Assembly: GCF_001922345.1 (NCBI RefSeq)
Contig: NZ_CP018812.1
Location: forward strand, 2,666,001 to 2,730,000
Direction of reading: 5' to 3'
Length of the DNA: 64,000 bases
DNA from: Paraburkholderia sp. SOS3
GTDB taxonomy: Bacteria; Pseudomonadota; Gammaproteobacteria; Burkholderiales; Burkholderiaceae
This document shows, piece by piece, positions 25,354-33,823 of the stretch (its first letter is position 1; the number at the start of each line of letters is the position of its first letter). The position numbers and the translations under genes were made by a program. The notes under the pieces were generated by a model, which was not told where the DNA came from, searched no databases, and saw only the letters and a list, made by a program, of their open reading frames with translations.

Positions 25354-26802
25354 ATGAGTTTTACGACAGAAGCAAGCCTCTATGCGACGCAAACGCCGGC
25401 GACACATGACGAACCGCAAGTCGAAGCAATGCGGCATACACGCAGCACCGCCGAGTACCGTACGCTTGACGCTGCACATCACATCCATCCGTTCTCCGAC
25501 ATGGGAACGCTGAATCGCACCGGCAGCCGCGTGATAGTGAAAGCGGAAGGGGTTTACCTGTGGGATTCCGATGGAAACCGGATTATCGACGGGATGGCAG
25601 GTCTCTGGTGCGTGAATGTCGGCTATGGCCGAAAGGAACTCGCTGACGCGGCCTATCGGCAGATTCGCGAACTATCGTTTTACAACACTTTCTTCAAGAC
25701 CACGCATCCGCCCGTGATCGAGCTGTCGGCGCTGCTTGCCGAATTGACGCCTGCGCCGTTCAATCACTTCTTTTATTGCAACAGCGGCTCCGAGGCCAAC
25801 GACACGATGCTGCGAATCGCGCATCGATATTGGGCGGCGCTCGGCAAACCCGGCAAGAAGTATGTGATTGCACGCACGAACGGTTACCACGGCTCGACAA
25901 TCGCGGGCGGCACATTGGGCGGCATGGACTATATGCACGAGCAGATGCCGTCGCCAGTGCCGCATATCGTGCATATCGATCAGCCGTACTTCTTCGGCGA
26001 AGCGGCGACCGACATCACGCCTGACGCGTTCGGCCTCAATCGCGCCCGGCAACTCGAAACAAAAATTCTGGAGCTCGGGGCACAGAACGTTGCCGCATTT
26101 ATCGGTGAGCCTTTCCAGGGAGCAGGTGGGGTGATTTTTCCGCCGTCGAGCTATTGGCCTGAAATTGAGCGCATTTGTCGAAAGTACGATGTGCTGCTCG
26201 TCGCCGATGAAGTGATCGGCGGATTCGGGCGCACCGGCGAATGGTTCGCGCATCAGCACTTTTGCTTCGAACCCGATCTGATTACGCTAGCGAAAGGAAT
26301 GACAAGCGGGTATGTGCCGATGGGCGCGGTCGGCTTGCACGACCGTATCGCAGGAGCACTGATCGAGAACGGCGAATTCAATCACGGGATGACCTATTCG
26401 GGCCATCCGGTCGCTGCCGCCGTCGCGATCGCCAATCTCACGTTGTTGCGCGACGAAGGCATTGTCGAGCGTGTCAGGCATGAAACGGGGCCGTATTTTC
26501 AGGCGCTGTTGCGCGAGACCTTTGCGGGGCATCCGATTGTCGGCGAGGTGGTCGGTACCGGGCTCGTTGCCGGCGTGCAACTCGCGAGGGAACCCGCTGC
26601 GCGCCGCCGCTTCGAAAATGGCGCGGAGGTTGGCACGGTGTGCCGCGATTTCTGCTTCAACGACAATCTGATCATGCGCGCGACAGGAGACCGGATGTTG
26701 CTGTCGCCGCCGCTCGTTATCACGAAGAATGAGATCGACGAGATCGTGGAGAAGGCAAAGCGTGCGATCGATGCGACCGCGCGACAGGCAGGATGCCATT
26801 GA
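25354..26802 (+). CDS. spuC: Class III aminotransferase, polyamine:pyruvate type
   Basis: A 482-residue PLP enzyme. HPFSDMGTLNRTGSRVIVKA near residue 45 and FFYCNSGSEANDTMLRIAHR, GYHGSTIAGGTLGG and ADEVIGGFGRTGEWF are class III landmarks; the PLP lysine is K314 in TLAKGMTSGYVPMGAV. Strong resemblance to Pseudomonas SpuC suggests putrescine or cadaverine with pyruvate as acceptor, giving the aminoaldehyde and alanine. It is 17 bases downstream of the puuA-like gene and surely co-transcribed. Upstream frames to 24958 are shadows inside puuA. Confidence 0.86.
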   Translation: MSFTTEASLYATQTPATHDEPQVEAMRHTRSTAEYRTLDAAHHIHPFSDMGTLNRTGSRVIVKAEGVYLWDSDGNRIIDGMAGLWCVNVGYGRKELADAAYRQIRELSFYNTFFKTTHPPVIELSALLAELTPAPFNHFFYCNSGSEANDTMLRIAHRYWAALGKPGKKYVIARTNGYHGSTIAGGTLGGMDYMHEQMPSPVPHIVHIDQPYFFGEAATDITPDAFGLNRARQLETKILELGAQNVAAFIGEPFQGAGGVIFPPSSYWPEIERICRKYDVLLVADEVIGGFGRTGEWFAHQHFCFEPDLITLAKGMTSGYVPMGAVGLHDRIAGALIENGEFNHGMTYSGHPVAAAVAIANLTLLRDEGIVERVRHETGPYFQALLRETFAGHPIVGEVVGTGLVAGVQLAREPAARRRFENGAEVGTVCRDFCFNDNLIMRATGDRMLLSPPLVITKNEIDEIVEKAKRAIDATARQAGCH

Positions 26803-26809
26803 TTTCACA

Positions 26810-26956
26810 TTAGTACGTGAAGAGGTTCAAGCTAGCCAGTTCGTCTTCAACCGATCGCAAATCCATACAGGCATAGTTGTATTTCGCGACGTAGCTGAAT
26901 GTCCGCAAGTGCAATGCGCCGATCCGGCGGCGCCGCATCGACATTGAATCAGTCAT
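26810..26956 (-). CDS. Possible small ORF or gene fragment
   Basis: A 48-residue frame, beginning MTDSMSMRRRRIGALHLR and ending MDLRSVEDELASLNLFTY. The last half reads like the C-terminus of a real protein. It has no ribosome site and lies in the gap between the aminotransferase and the PuuB-like gene, pointing the other way. It may be a fragment of a lost gene. No family recognised. Confidence 0.25.
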   Translation of the reverse strand: MTDSMSMRRRRIGALHLRTFSYVAKYNYACMDLRSVEDELASLNLFTY

Positions 26957-27066
26957 GCGTTTTGCGAGGTAGTGATCGGGAATGGAAGCGGGATGACGGT
27001 AGAATCTCGGGCTGGTCACCAGCATATCCGCCTGCCTCCCGATACGCAATCGCCAACACGTTTTCG

Positions 27067-28371
27067 ATGCCCGCTACCCTCGATCGCCGCGCCGACGCAC
27101 TTATCCAGAACTCGTACTACGAGGCCAACGTCCTGCGCCCCGCTACCGACGACCCGATCCTCGAAGGCACGCTCGAAGCCGACGTCTGCGTGATAGGCGC
27201 GGGGTTCTCGGGCTTGTCCGTCGCGCTCGAGTGCCGCGCACGCGGCCTGTCTGTCATCGTGCTCGACGCACACCGGCCTGGCTGGGGTGCGTCGGGACGC
27301 AACGGCGGACAGATGCTGGTCGGTTTCGCCAAAGACGATGTGATCGAACAAGCGCTCGGCGCCGACGGTGCGCGCGCCGCCTGGTCTCTTTCCGTGGCCG
27401 GCGTCGCACTGGTGCGCGAGCGGATCGAGCGTTATGGGATCGACTGCGATCTCACGCAGGGTTACCTGACCGTCGCCACCAGGGAAAAGCGCATCGAGGA
27501 ACTTCGCGCATGGATGGGTGCGGCCGCGACCCGCTGGGGCTATCCGCATCTGAAATGGATCGAGCGCGATGCGATTCGCTCGCGCGTCGCGTCCGACCGC
27601 TACCTGGCGGGCGTTTACGATCCATTTTCCGGACATTTGCACCCGCTCAAATATTGTCTCGGCCTCGCTGACGCAGCGCGCAAGGAAGGGGCGCGACTTT
27701 TTGCGCATTCGCCTGTAGTCGAAGTGATACGCGGCGCGCAACCGGTTGTACGCACAACGAGCGGCGAAGTGCGCTGCCGGTTCGTTGCCGCATGTGGCAA
27801 CGCGACGCTCGGCAACGTGCTGCCTGCGGCAATCGCAGCACGCATCGCACCCATCGCGTCATATATCGTTGCGACCGAACCACTCGAAGAAGCGCGTGCG
27901 GATGCGCTCATAGCCGGACGCGCCGCAGTTTGCGATAACAACTTTTTTCTCGACTACTTTCGCGTGTCCGCGGACCACCGCTTGCTATTCGGCGGCCGCG
28001 CAACATCGACAAGCATGGCGCCTGCACAGATCACCGAGGCGATTCGCAAGCGGATGCTCGCGGTTTTCCCCCAACTCGCCAATGTGCGCATCGAATATGC
28101 ATGGGGCGGTTTCGTCGACGTGACGCGCAATCGCGCGCCGGACTTCGGTGCGATCGATCCGAACTATTTCTACCTGCAAGGCTTCGCAGGCCACGGCGTT
28201 GCGCTGACGGGGATCGCGGGACGCGTGATAGCCCAGGCGATCGCGCAAGACCGCACGGCGCTCGACCTCTTCGCGAAGATACGGCACGCGCGCTTTCCTG
28301 GCGGCCCCGCGTTGCGCGCCCCCGCGCTCGAACTCGGCATGCTGTATCACCGCATTCGCGAGTTGTTTTAG
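27067..28371 (+). CDS. puuB: FAD-dependent gamma-glutamylputrescine oxidase type protein
   Basis: A 434-residue DAO-family flavoprotein. The FAD dinucleotide fold is ADVCVIGAGFSGLSVALECR at about residue 38; PGWGASGRNGGQMLVGFA is the signature of PuuB and related amine oxidases. GFVDVTRNRAPDFG and YLQGFAGHGVALTGIAG close the FAD site near the C-terminus. It oxidises a gamma-glutamylated diamine to the aldehyde with release of ammonia and peroxide. The start at 27067 has no good ribosome site. It lies 264 bases after the aminotransferase, probably as a separate transcript of the same pathway. Confidence 0.85.
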   Translation: MPATLDRRADALIQNSYYEANVLRPATDDPILEGTLEADVCVIGAGFSGLSVALECRARGLSVIVLDAHRPGWGASGRNGGQMLVGFAKDDVIEQALGADGARAAWSLSVAGVALVRERIERYGIDCDLTQGYLTVATREKRIEELRAWMGAAATRWGYPHLKWIERDAIRSRVASDRYLAGVYDPFSGHLHPLKYCLGLADAARKEGARLFAHSPVVEVIRGAQPVVRTTSGEVRCRFVAACGNATLGNVLPAAIAARIAPIASYIVATEPLEEARADALIAGRAAVCDNNFFLDYFRVSADHRLLFGGRATSTSMAPAQITEAIRKRMLAVFPQLANVRIEYAWGGFVDVTRNRAPDFGAIDPNYFYLQGFAGHGVALTGIAGRVIAQAIAQDRTALDLFAKIRHARFPGGPALRAPALELGMLYHRIRELF

Positions 28372-28611
28372 GAATGCGGCACGCTGAATTCCGATAGTGA
28401 CGGATTAAGCATTACTCAAATCACGGCAGCAAAAAGACGAGAAGGCCGCCGGAGAAGCGACAACGCATCACGAATCGCGCAGGCTTGCTGGAATAACGTC
28501 GATCGCATGACTGTTCCTGTTTACGGAGTGGCATTGTCTGCGTTTCTCGATGAGGAGCGGCGCACGGTGCCCGTCGTCGGTTTTCGTCTATCCGTCTACA
28601 GGAGCCATGCG

Positions 28612-29817
28612 ATGCAATTCAGCGATTTTTCGAACGCTGCGTTCTTCAACAATCCTTATCCGCTCTATGATGAGATGCGCGCCGCCGGGCCTCTTGTGAA
28701 ACTCTCCGCGGGGCTATATGTGACCGGACGCTATTCAGTCGTGCACGATTTGCTGTTCGATCGGCGCTTTGGCAAAGGTATCGAGGCCAGCGTGAAGGCG
28801 CGATACGGAAACGCAGCGGTCGACGAGCCGATCTTTCGGATGGCGCGCCACATGCTGGCCGGCCTCAACCCGCCAACCCATACGCGGCTGCGCGCACTGG
28901 TGATGAAATCCTTTACGGCTCGCCAGCTGGAACGCTTTCGCCTCGCCTCGCATGAAATTTCGCATCGTCTTGCCGATGCGTTGATCGCCAGCGATCAACC
29001 GGACATCATCCGCGATTTTGCGTTTCCGCTGCCCGCGCAGATCATTTGCACGATCATGAATGTGCCGTTGGAAGATGCGCCGATGTTAAAGCGGCTAAGC
29101 GACGATGCATCCAGCGTGCTCGATGTCAATGTCATGAACGCAGAGCAGCTGCGCAAAGCGAACGAATCCGTGCTCGAACTGCAGCGGTATTTCACCGCGC
29201 TATTCGAGGCGCGCAGGCGCAATCCGGGCGACGACCTCATATCGCAAATGGTGGCCGCCGAAGAAGAGGGCGAGGTGATGACGAACGAGGAGCTTGTTGC
29301 GAATGTTCTGCTTCTGTTTGTGGCCGGTCATGAAACCACGACGAACATCATTGGCAACTCACTGGTTTCCTTGCATCGGCATCCGGAGCAACTCATCCTC
29401 GCCAGGTCCAATCCGGCGATCCTGCCCAATGTCATCATGGAGTGCATGCGCCATGAAACGTCGGTGCAGTCGACCATGCGGGTCGCTCTCGAAGATGCGG
29501 AGGTCGCGGGCGTTCAGGTCGCACGCGGCGACGTGGTGTTCGTCTGGCTCGGCGCGGCGCACCGCGATCCCGAGAAATTCGCCGAGCCCGACAGACTGAA
29601 GATCGACCGGTCGTTCAAGGATGTCAAAATACTGAGCTTCGGCGGCGGCCTGCACTTTTGCCTGGGCGCGCGGCTCGCAACGATGGAAATCGAAGCCGCG
29701 CTGGGCACGCTGTTTTCGCGGCTGCCGGATATGCGCATCACCAACCTCGACGATCTGCGCTGGCACAAGCGCTCGCAACTTCGCGGCGTCGAGTCTTTGC
29801 AGATAGCCCGCTCCTGA
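28612..29817 (+). CDS. Cytochrome P450
   Basis: A 401-residue soluble bacterial P450. Landmarks: I-helix VAGHETTTN (238-246) with the acid-threonine pair, K-helix ECMR (277-280), meander and the heme loop LSFGGGLHFCLGARLA with cysteine ligand C350. NPPTHTRLRALVMKSF is the C-helix heme-propionate contact. The start at 28612 is set by AGGAG eight bases upstream and by MQFSDFSNAAFFNNPYPLYD, a normal class I N-terminus; the frame open to 28507 adds nothing family-like. No ferredoxin or reductase gene is adjacent. The substrate is unknown. The next gene starts ten bases after the stop. Confidence 0.92.
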   Translation: MQFSDFSNAAFFNNPYPLYDEMRAAGPLVKLSAGLYVTGRYSVVHDLLFDRRFGKGIEASVKARYGNAAVDEPIFRMARHMLAGLNPPTHTRLRALVMKSFTARQLERFRLASHEISHRLADALIASDQPDIIRDFAFPLPAQIICTIMNVPLEDAPMLKRLSDDASSVLDVNVMNAEQLRKANESVLELQRYFTALFEARRRNPGDDLISQMVAAEEEGEVMTNEELVANVLLLFVAGHETTTNIIGNSLVSLHRHPEQLILARSNPAILPNVIMECMRHETSVQSTMRVALEDAEVAGVQVARGDVVFVWLGAAHRDPEKFAEPDRLKIDRSFKDVKILSFGGGLHFCLGARLATMEIEAALGTLFSRLPDMRITNLDDLRWHKRSQLRGVESLQIARS

Positions 29818-29827
29818 TAAAGCTCTC

Positions 29828-30841
29828 ATGGCCACCCAGCTCACTGCCGCCGTCGCATCGAAATTCGCGAATCTCGCGCTCGACCACCTGACGCGCGAGT
29901 ATCCGAACCAGCTGACCCATCGGCTCGCGGGCCCGCATGATGTGCAAAGCCCGCGATCACTGCATCCGATCTTCTACGGCAGCTTCGACTGGCATTCGTG
30001 CGTACACGGGTACTGGCTCGTGCTGCGCCTTGTCGACCGCTTTCCCGATTTGCCCGAAGCCGCACGCATCGTTGAACTGGTCGACGCGCATTTCACCAAC
30101 GCGAACGTGGCCGGCGAGCGCGCGTATCTGGACTTGCCCCATAATCGCGGCTTCGAGCGTCCGTACGGCTGGGCGTGGATGCTTGCGCTCGCGGCACAGG
30201 TCGAGGCATTGAAGCTACCGCAGGCCGCGCGTTGGGCACAAGCGATCGCCCCGCTCGCGAATGCGTTCGTCGAACGCTTCGAGGAATTTCTTCCGAAGTC
30301 GACTTATCCGCTCCGTGTCGGTACGCACTTCAATACCGCGTTTGCGCTAACGCACGCGCTCGATTTCGCGCGTGCGTCTTCGTCGCGCAGATCGCTCGAA
30401 ACGCTGATCGTCGATACCGCGAGACGCTGGTATCTGAACGATGCGGGCTGTCAGGCGTGGGAGCCGTCCGGCGACGAATTTCTGTCGCCGTCGTTGATGG
30501 AAGCGGAATTGATGCGCCGCGTGCTCGCGCCCGCCGAGTTCGATGGCTGGTTCAGGCGCTTTCTGCCCGCGCTTGCGTCACGCGAGCCCGCCACGCTGTT
30601 CGCGCCTGCGGCGGTGTCCGATCGCAGCGACGGCAAGATCGCGCATCTCGACGGACTCAACCTCAGCCGCGCATGGTGCCAACGCTCGCTTGCACGCGCG
30701 TTGCCCGAAAGCGATGCGCGGCGCGCGGCGCTGCTCGAAGCCGCCGAGCATCATCTGCAAGACGCGCTCGGGCATGTGGCCGGCGACTACATGGGCGAGC
30801 ACTGGCTTGCGACATTCGCAACGCTCGCACTCGAAGCGTAG
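29828..30841 (+). CDS. DUF2891 family protein
   Basis: A 337-residue protein matching the DUF2891 family: YPNQLTHRLAGPHDVQSPRS, HPIFYGSFDWHSCVHGYWLVLRL near residue 50, FERPYGWAWMLALAAQ near 110 and YPLRVGTHFNTAFALTHALD near 160. The helical, alpha/alpha-barrel-like make-up suggests a glycoside-processing or structural fold, but no function is established. It follows the P450 gene by ten bases, so the two are probably co-transcribed. Its stop codon directly abuts the stop of the convergent next gene, with no base between. Confidence 0.85.
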   Translation: MATQLTAAVASKFANLALDHLTREYPNQLTHRLAGPHDVQSPRSLHPIFYGSFDWHSCVHGYWLVLRLVDRFPDLPEAARIVELVDAHFTNANVAGERAYLDLPHNRGFERPYGWAWMLALAAQVEALKLPQAARWAQAIAPLANAFVERFEEFLPKSTYPLRVGTHFNTAFALTHALDFARASSSRRSLETLIVDTARRWYLNDAGCQAWEPSGDEFLSPSLMEAELMRRVLAPAEFDGWFRRFLPALASREPATLFAPAAVSDRSDGKIAHLDGLNLSRAWCQRSLARALPESDARRAALLEAAEHHLQDALGHVAGDYMGEHWLATFATLALEA

Positions 30842-32269
30842 TCAACCGGCGTTGGCGGCGCGCGGGCTCACGCCCTCGTCCTCGTTTTGAGCCTTGGGCG
30901 AAGCGATGCGGCCAAGCATCGCGTGAAATGCGCGTTTGATCCGCTCGACGCTTGCCGTCTTGTAGGGAAATGACTCGTTGTCGCCGTGCGCCAGCATGCA
31001 GGCGTTCACCTCGAACACGACGACCGCGCCTTGCGCATCGAGCGCGCAATCGATGCCAAAGTAGTCGAGCCCGATCGTCTCGCCGATCGCACGCAGCGCG
31101 GCATACTGCGTTTCGCCAAATACGCTCGCGGGATTTTCGAGGAAGGTCCGCTCCTCTTCCTGCATCCACGGCGTGCGCGCCATAGCGGTCGTAGCGTGGT
31201 GCACTTTCCACTGGTCGCCGATGGCGAGGTGGTACGGCAGGATTTCGCCGTCGACGTAGAAAAAGCGGTACTTGCGGTAATGTCCGTCCGGCGATCGGTA
31301 ATCCACGAACGGTGTCAGATAGTAGTCGCAACTGTCGCCGTGCCGTTCGACGAACGCACGCACTTGCCACATCAGATGCGCCAGTTCGAAGTCGTTGCCG
31401 CCGTGCGTGCCGGCGCGCCGCAAGAGCAACGGAAACGTCCAAGGAAACGCCGCTTCGTCGGCGATCAGCGCGCGCAGTTCGGCGGTGGTGTACAAGCGCG
31501 TTTGCGGCACGATGCATCCCGGCGTATCGGCAATCAGCTTCGCAATCGATTCGCGTCCCGTGTACGCAATCCGTCGCGGATGATTGACGACGGGCTTACC
31601 GATCTGCTCGACGAACTGTTCCGCCAACGCGAGCATCGGGCCGCATTGATCGACATCGGCGATCAGATTCACCACCACATCGCCGCTATTGCGCAAGACT
31701 TCGTTGTCGTATTTGAAGTCTTGCAGCAGGTTCAGCACGTTGCTCTCGAACGGCGCACCTTCGACGAGATACGAAAATGGCGTATTGCCGCGCCCGGGCG
31801 CGAAAACGAACAGCACGCTGAACGGCGACGGCTTGACCGCCGACGGCACGTTGACAAGCAGCTTGTGCTCGAGTGCGCGACGGTAATGCGCATCGGCCTC
31901 CTCGTTCAGATGCAGCGACTGCTCGAAGTTCGCAACGAGGTGCAGCGTTTCAGGGTCGTTCGGCTGCTTTTCGAGGATGCTTCTGAAATGCTCGAGCGCA
32001 CGCCGAGGACGCCCGGCGCTGGCGTGCGCAAACCCAAGCTCACGATGCACAGGCACGCATTCGTCGGGATCCTCCGCAAGCATCGGCATCAACCAGCCTA
32101 TCGCCGCGTCATGCCGGTTCGTCCGGTTCAACACCTCGGCCAGACCGAAGCGGGCGCTCCAGTGCGTGGGTGCGCTCTTGATTACTTCGAGGTACAGATT
32201 TTCAGCGAGATCGAGACGACCTTCGCGATGATGGGTAAACGCGCTTTGCAGCACACTGTTGATGGACAT
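30842..32269 (-). CDS. TPR protein with ATP-grasp-like C-terminal domain
   Basis: A 475-residue protein in two parts. Residues 1-135 are tetratricopeptide-like helices (AENLYLEVIKSAPTHWSARF, LGFAHASAGRPRRALEHFRS, EADAHYRRALEHKLL). From about 150, an ATP-grasp-like domain follows: FVFAPGRGNTPFSYLVEGAP, PVVNHPRRIAYTGRESIAKL, YYLTPFVDYRSPDGHYRKYR and a metal-binding-like end GIDCALDAQGAVVVFEVNAC. This is the RimK/glutathione-synthetase style of fold, so ligation of an amino acid or peptide to a carrier or protein is possible. Substrate unknown. Confidence 0.75.
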   Translation of the reverse strand: MSINSVLQSAFTHHREGRLDLAENLYLEVIKSAPTHWSARFGLAEVLNRTNRHDAAIGWLMPMLAEDPDECVPVHRELGFAHASAGRPRRALEHFRSILEKQPNDPETLHLVANFEQSLHLNEEADAHYRRALEHKLLVNVPSAVKPSPFSVLFVFAPGRGNTPFSYLVEGAPFESNVLNLLQDFKYDNEVLRNSGDVVVNLIADVDQCGPMLALAEQFVEQIGKPVVNHPRRIAYTGRESIAKLIADTPGCIVPQTRLYTTAELRALIADEAAFPWTFPLLLRRAGTHGGNDFELAHLMWQVRAFVERHGDSCDYYLTPFVDYRSPDGHYRKYRFFYVDGEILPYHLAIGDQWKVHHATTAMARTPWMQEEERTFLENPASVFGETQYAALRAIGETIGLDYFGIDCALDAQGAVVVFEVNACMLAHGDNESFPYKTASVERIKRAFHAMLGRIASPKAQNEDEGVSPRAANAG

Positions 32270-32570
32270 GGAGGGGAGCGCGTGAGGTAGTCATGCGGCG
32301 CGTGGTTCTCGCCGCGCGCACGAAACATAGCAGAGCTTCGCGCATCATGGGGACGTTTGAATGCGACGCGTAAGGTTCCATTTTTTACGCCGAAACAATT
32401 GAAAGCTGGAACGCGGTGCGCAAGCGCCTGAACGGCTGGAGGAATTTTCGCGTGCAGCGATTGTTATGTCGATGAAACCCCTCGACGCACGCGCTATGCC
32501 GCATCGTATGCAAGGCTAGTCATCGGGCGCCCATCAACATGCAAACCCTCACGCTCCGCCTCCCCATAAC
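32270..32570. other. Intergenic region, divergent promoters
   Basis: Between the minus-strand TPR/ATP-grasp gene and the plus-strand hydrolase. Nothing beyond presumed promoters was seen; an AT-richer patch lies at about 32370-32400. Confidence 0.4.
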
Positions 32571-33431
32571 ATGCCTACCGATAAACCATCATTCCTGCTG
32601 ATTCACGGCGCCTGGCACGGCGCTTCCACATGGCGTCATCTGGCTCCGCTGCTCGAAGCGCGCGGCCATATCGTGCGCGCGTACGACCTGCCCGGCGCGG
32701 GCGCGCACGCGAAGCAGCCGGCGTCGTATCTGCGGCAGCCACGCGATAACGAAACGTTCGCGGCCGAACCGACCTTGAATACAGGAATATCGCAGGACGA
32801 CCGTACGCAGGCCGCGATTGGATGGATCGAGGACATGCATCGGCAAACGGCCTTGCCCGTGATTCCGGTCGGCCATTCGCTCGGCGGAGTGACGGTTACC
32901 GGCGTTGCACAAGCGCGTCCCGAACTCGTGCATGCGGCAGTCTATCTGGCCGCATACCTGGTGCCGCCCGGCCAGGTGCCCGCAAAGATTCGCGCACATC
33001 CAACCATGAACAACTCGCTGATCGGCTTGTTGAGCAGAAGCGATCCGTTAAAGACCGGTGCGTCACGCATCGATCCGCGCAGTCCGGACCCCGCATATCG
33101 CGATTTACTCAGGTACGCCTTCTACGGCGACATCGACGACGCGGCACTCGACGACGAACTTTCGCTGCTGCATTGCGACGAGCCGGTAAGCGCGCTTGTT
33201 GCGCCATCCGAAATGACGCGCGAACGCTTCGGCAGTGTGCCGCGGCACTACATCCGAACGGCCAGCGATGCGTCGATGATGCCCATTGCACAAGACCATT
33301 TGATCTCGGCTGTCGACGTGGCAATGGGCAATGCAACCATCGTTCATACGCTATCGTCCGGCCATTCGCCGCACGTGACGCAGCCCGCCGCGCTGGCCGC
33401 ATTGCTGTGCGCGATCGCGGCGGACGTCTAG
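32571..33431 (+). CDS. Alpha/beta hydrolase
   Basis: A 286-residue alpha/beta hydrolase of the salicylate esterase / plant-hydroxynitrile-lyase-like type. FLLIHGAWHGASTWRHLAP holds the oxyanion hole, S103 in VGHSLGGVTVTG is the nucleophile, and SGHSPHVTQP near the C-terminus supplies the histidine. A Pro-rich insert (about residues 45-80) is longer than in compact family members. Cytoplasmic, with no leader. It stands alone, followed by a small-RNA-like unit; the ester substrate is unknown. Confidence 0.82.
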   Translation: MPTDKPSFLLIHGAWHGASTWRHLAPLLEARGHIVRAYDLPGAGAHAKQPASYLRQPRDNETFAAEPTLNTGISQDDRTQAAIGWIEDMHRQTALPVIPVGHSLGGVTVTGVAQARPELVHAAVYLAAYLVPPGQVPAKIRAHPTMNNSLIGLLSRSDPLKTGASRIDPRSPDPAYRDLLRYAFYGDIDDAALDDELSLLHCDEPVSALVAPSEMTRERFGSVPRHYIRTASDASMMPIAQDHLISAVDVAMGNATIVHTLSSGHSPHVTQPAALAALLCAIAADV

Positions 33432-33482
33432 CGCCTCGCGCAAGCCTGTGCGGCGCCGCACCAACACCTACAAATAAAAAAC

Positions 33483-33512
33483 TTTACATTACGTTTTACT
33501 TTCATCTATAAA
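33483..33512 (+). promoter_or_regulatory. Candidate promoter of a short transcript
   Basis: TTTACA (33483-33488), an 18-base spacer and TATAAA (33507-33512), in an AT-rich strip. The only thing downstream before the terminator at 33557 is about 70 bases. Confidence 0.4.
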
Positions 33513-33518
33513 GGTAAC

Positions 33519-33589
33519 GCATGTCGCGAACCCGCTTTGTCTCGCCGCATGTCCTCGCCCGCCGACGCTTGTCCGGCGGGCTTTTTTTT
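33519..33589 (+). ncRNA. Candidate small RNA
   Basis: A transcript starting about 33519 from the TTTACA/TATAAA promoter would end at the strong terminator 33557-33589, about 70 nt in all. A short frame from the ATG at 33521 runs into the terminator stem and is unlikely to be a gene. The terminator could instead end the hydrolase transcript from upstream; expression data would decide. Confidence 0.3.
33557..33589 (+). terminator. Intrinsic terminator
   Basis: GCCCGCCG (33557-33564) pairs with CGGCGGGC (33574-33581) and is followed by eight T. The clearest Rho-independent terminator noticed in the window; it ends the hydrolase and/or small-RNA transcript. Confidence 0.85.
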
Positions 33590-33673
33590 GCCTGACACGC
33601 GCCATTCATGCGCTGCCTTCATTTTCCTTTCGTTCGACGAATCGCCTGGTGAAAACCCCGCCAATCCTTTCTC

Positions 33674-33701
33674 TTGACTTACTTGATATATCACATACTG
33701 T
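33674..33701 (+). promoter_or_regulatory. Candidate promoter and operator of the OxlT-type gene
   Basis: TTGACT (33674-33679), a 16-base spacer and TACTGT (33696-33701). The spacer contains the perfect palindrome TGATATATCA (33684-33693), a typical position for a repressor site. The carrier gene starts 120 bases downstream. Confidence 0.4.
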
Positions 33702-33823
33702 ATCGACTTATGGCCGGCCCTAAAACTGCCTTTCACCAGGCTTGAGTCAGGTTGGCGGCGACACAGCCCGGTCGTCTCCTTCCCCACGTACATAAATCAA
33801 GGCAGTCATACATCGGAGACATC

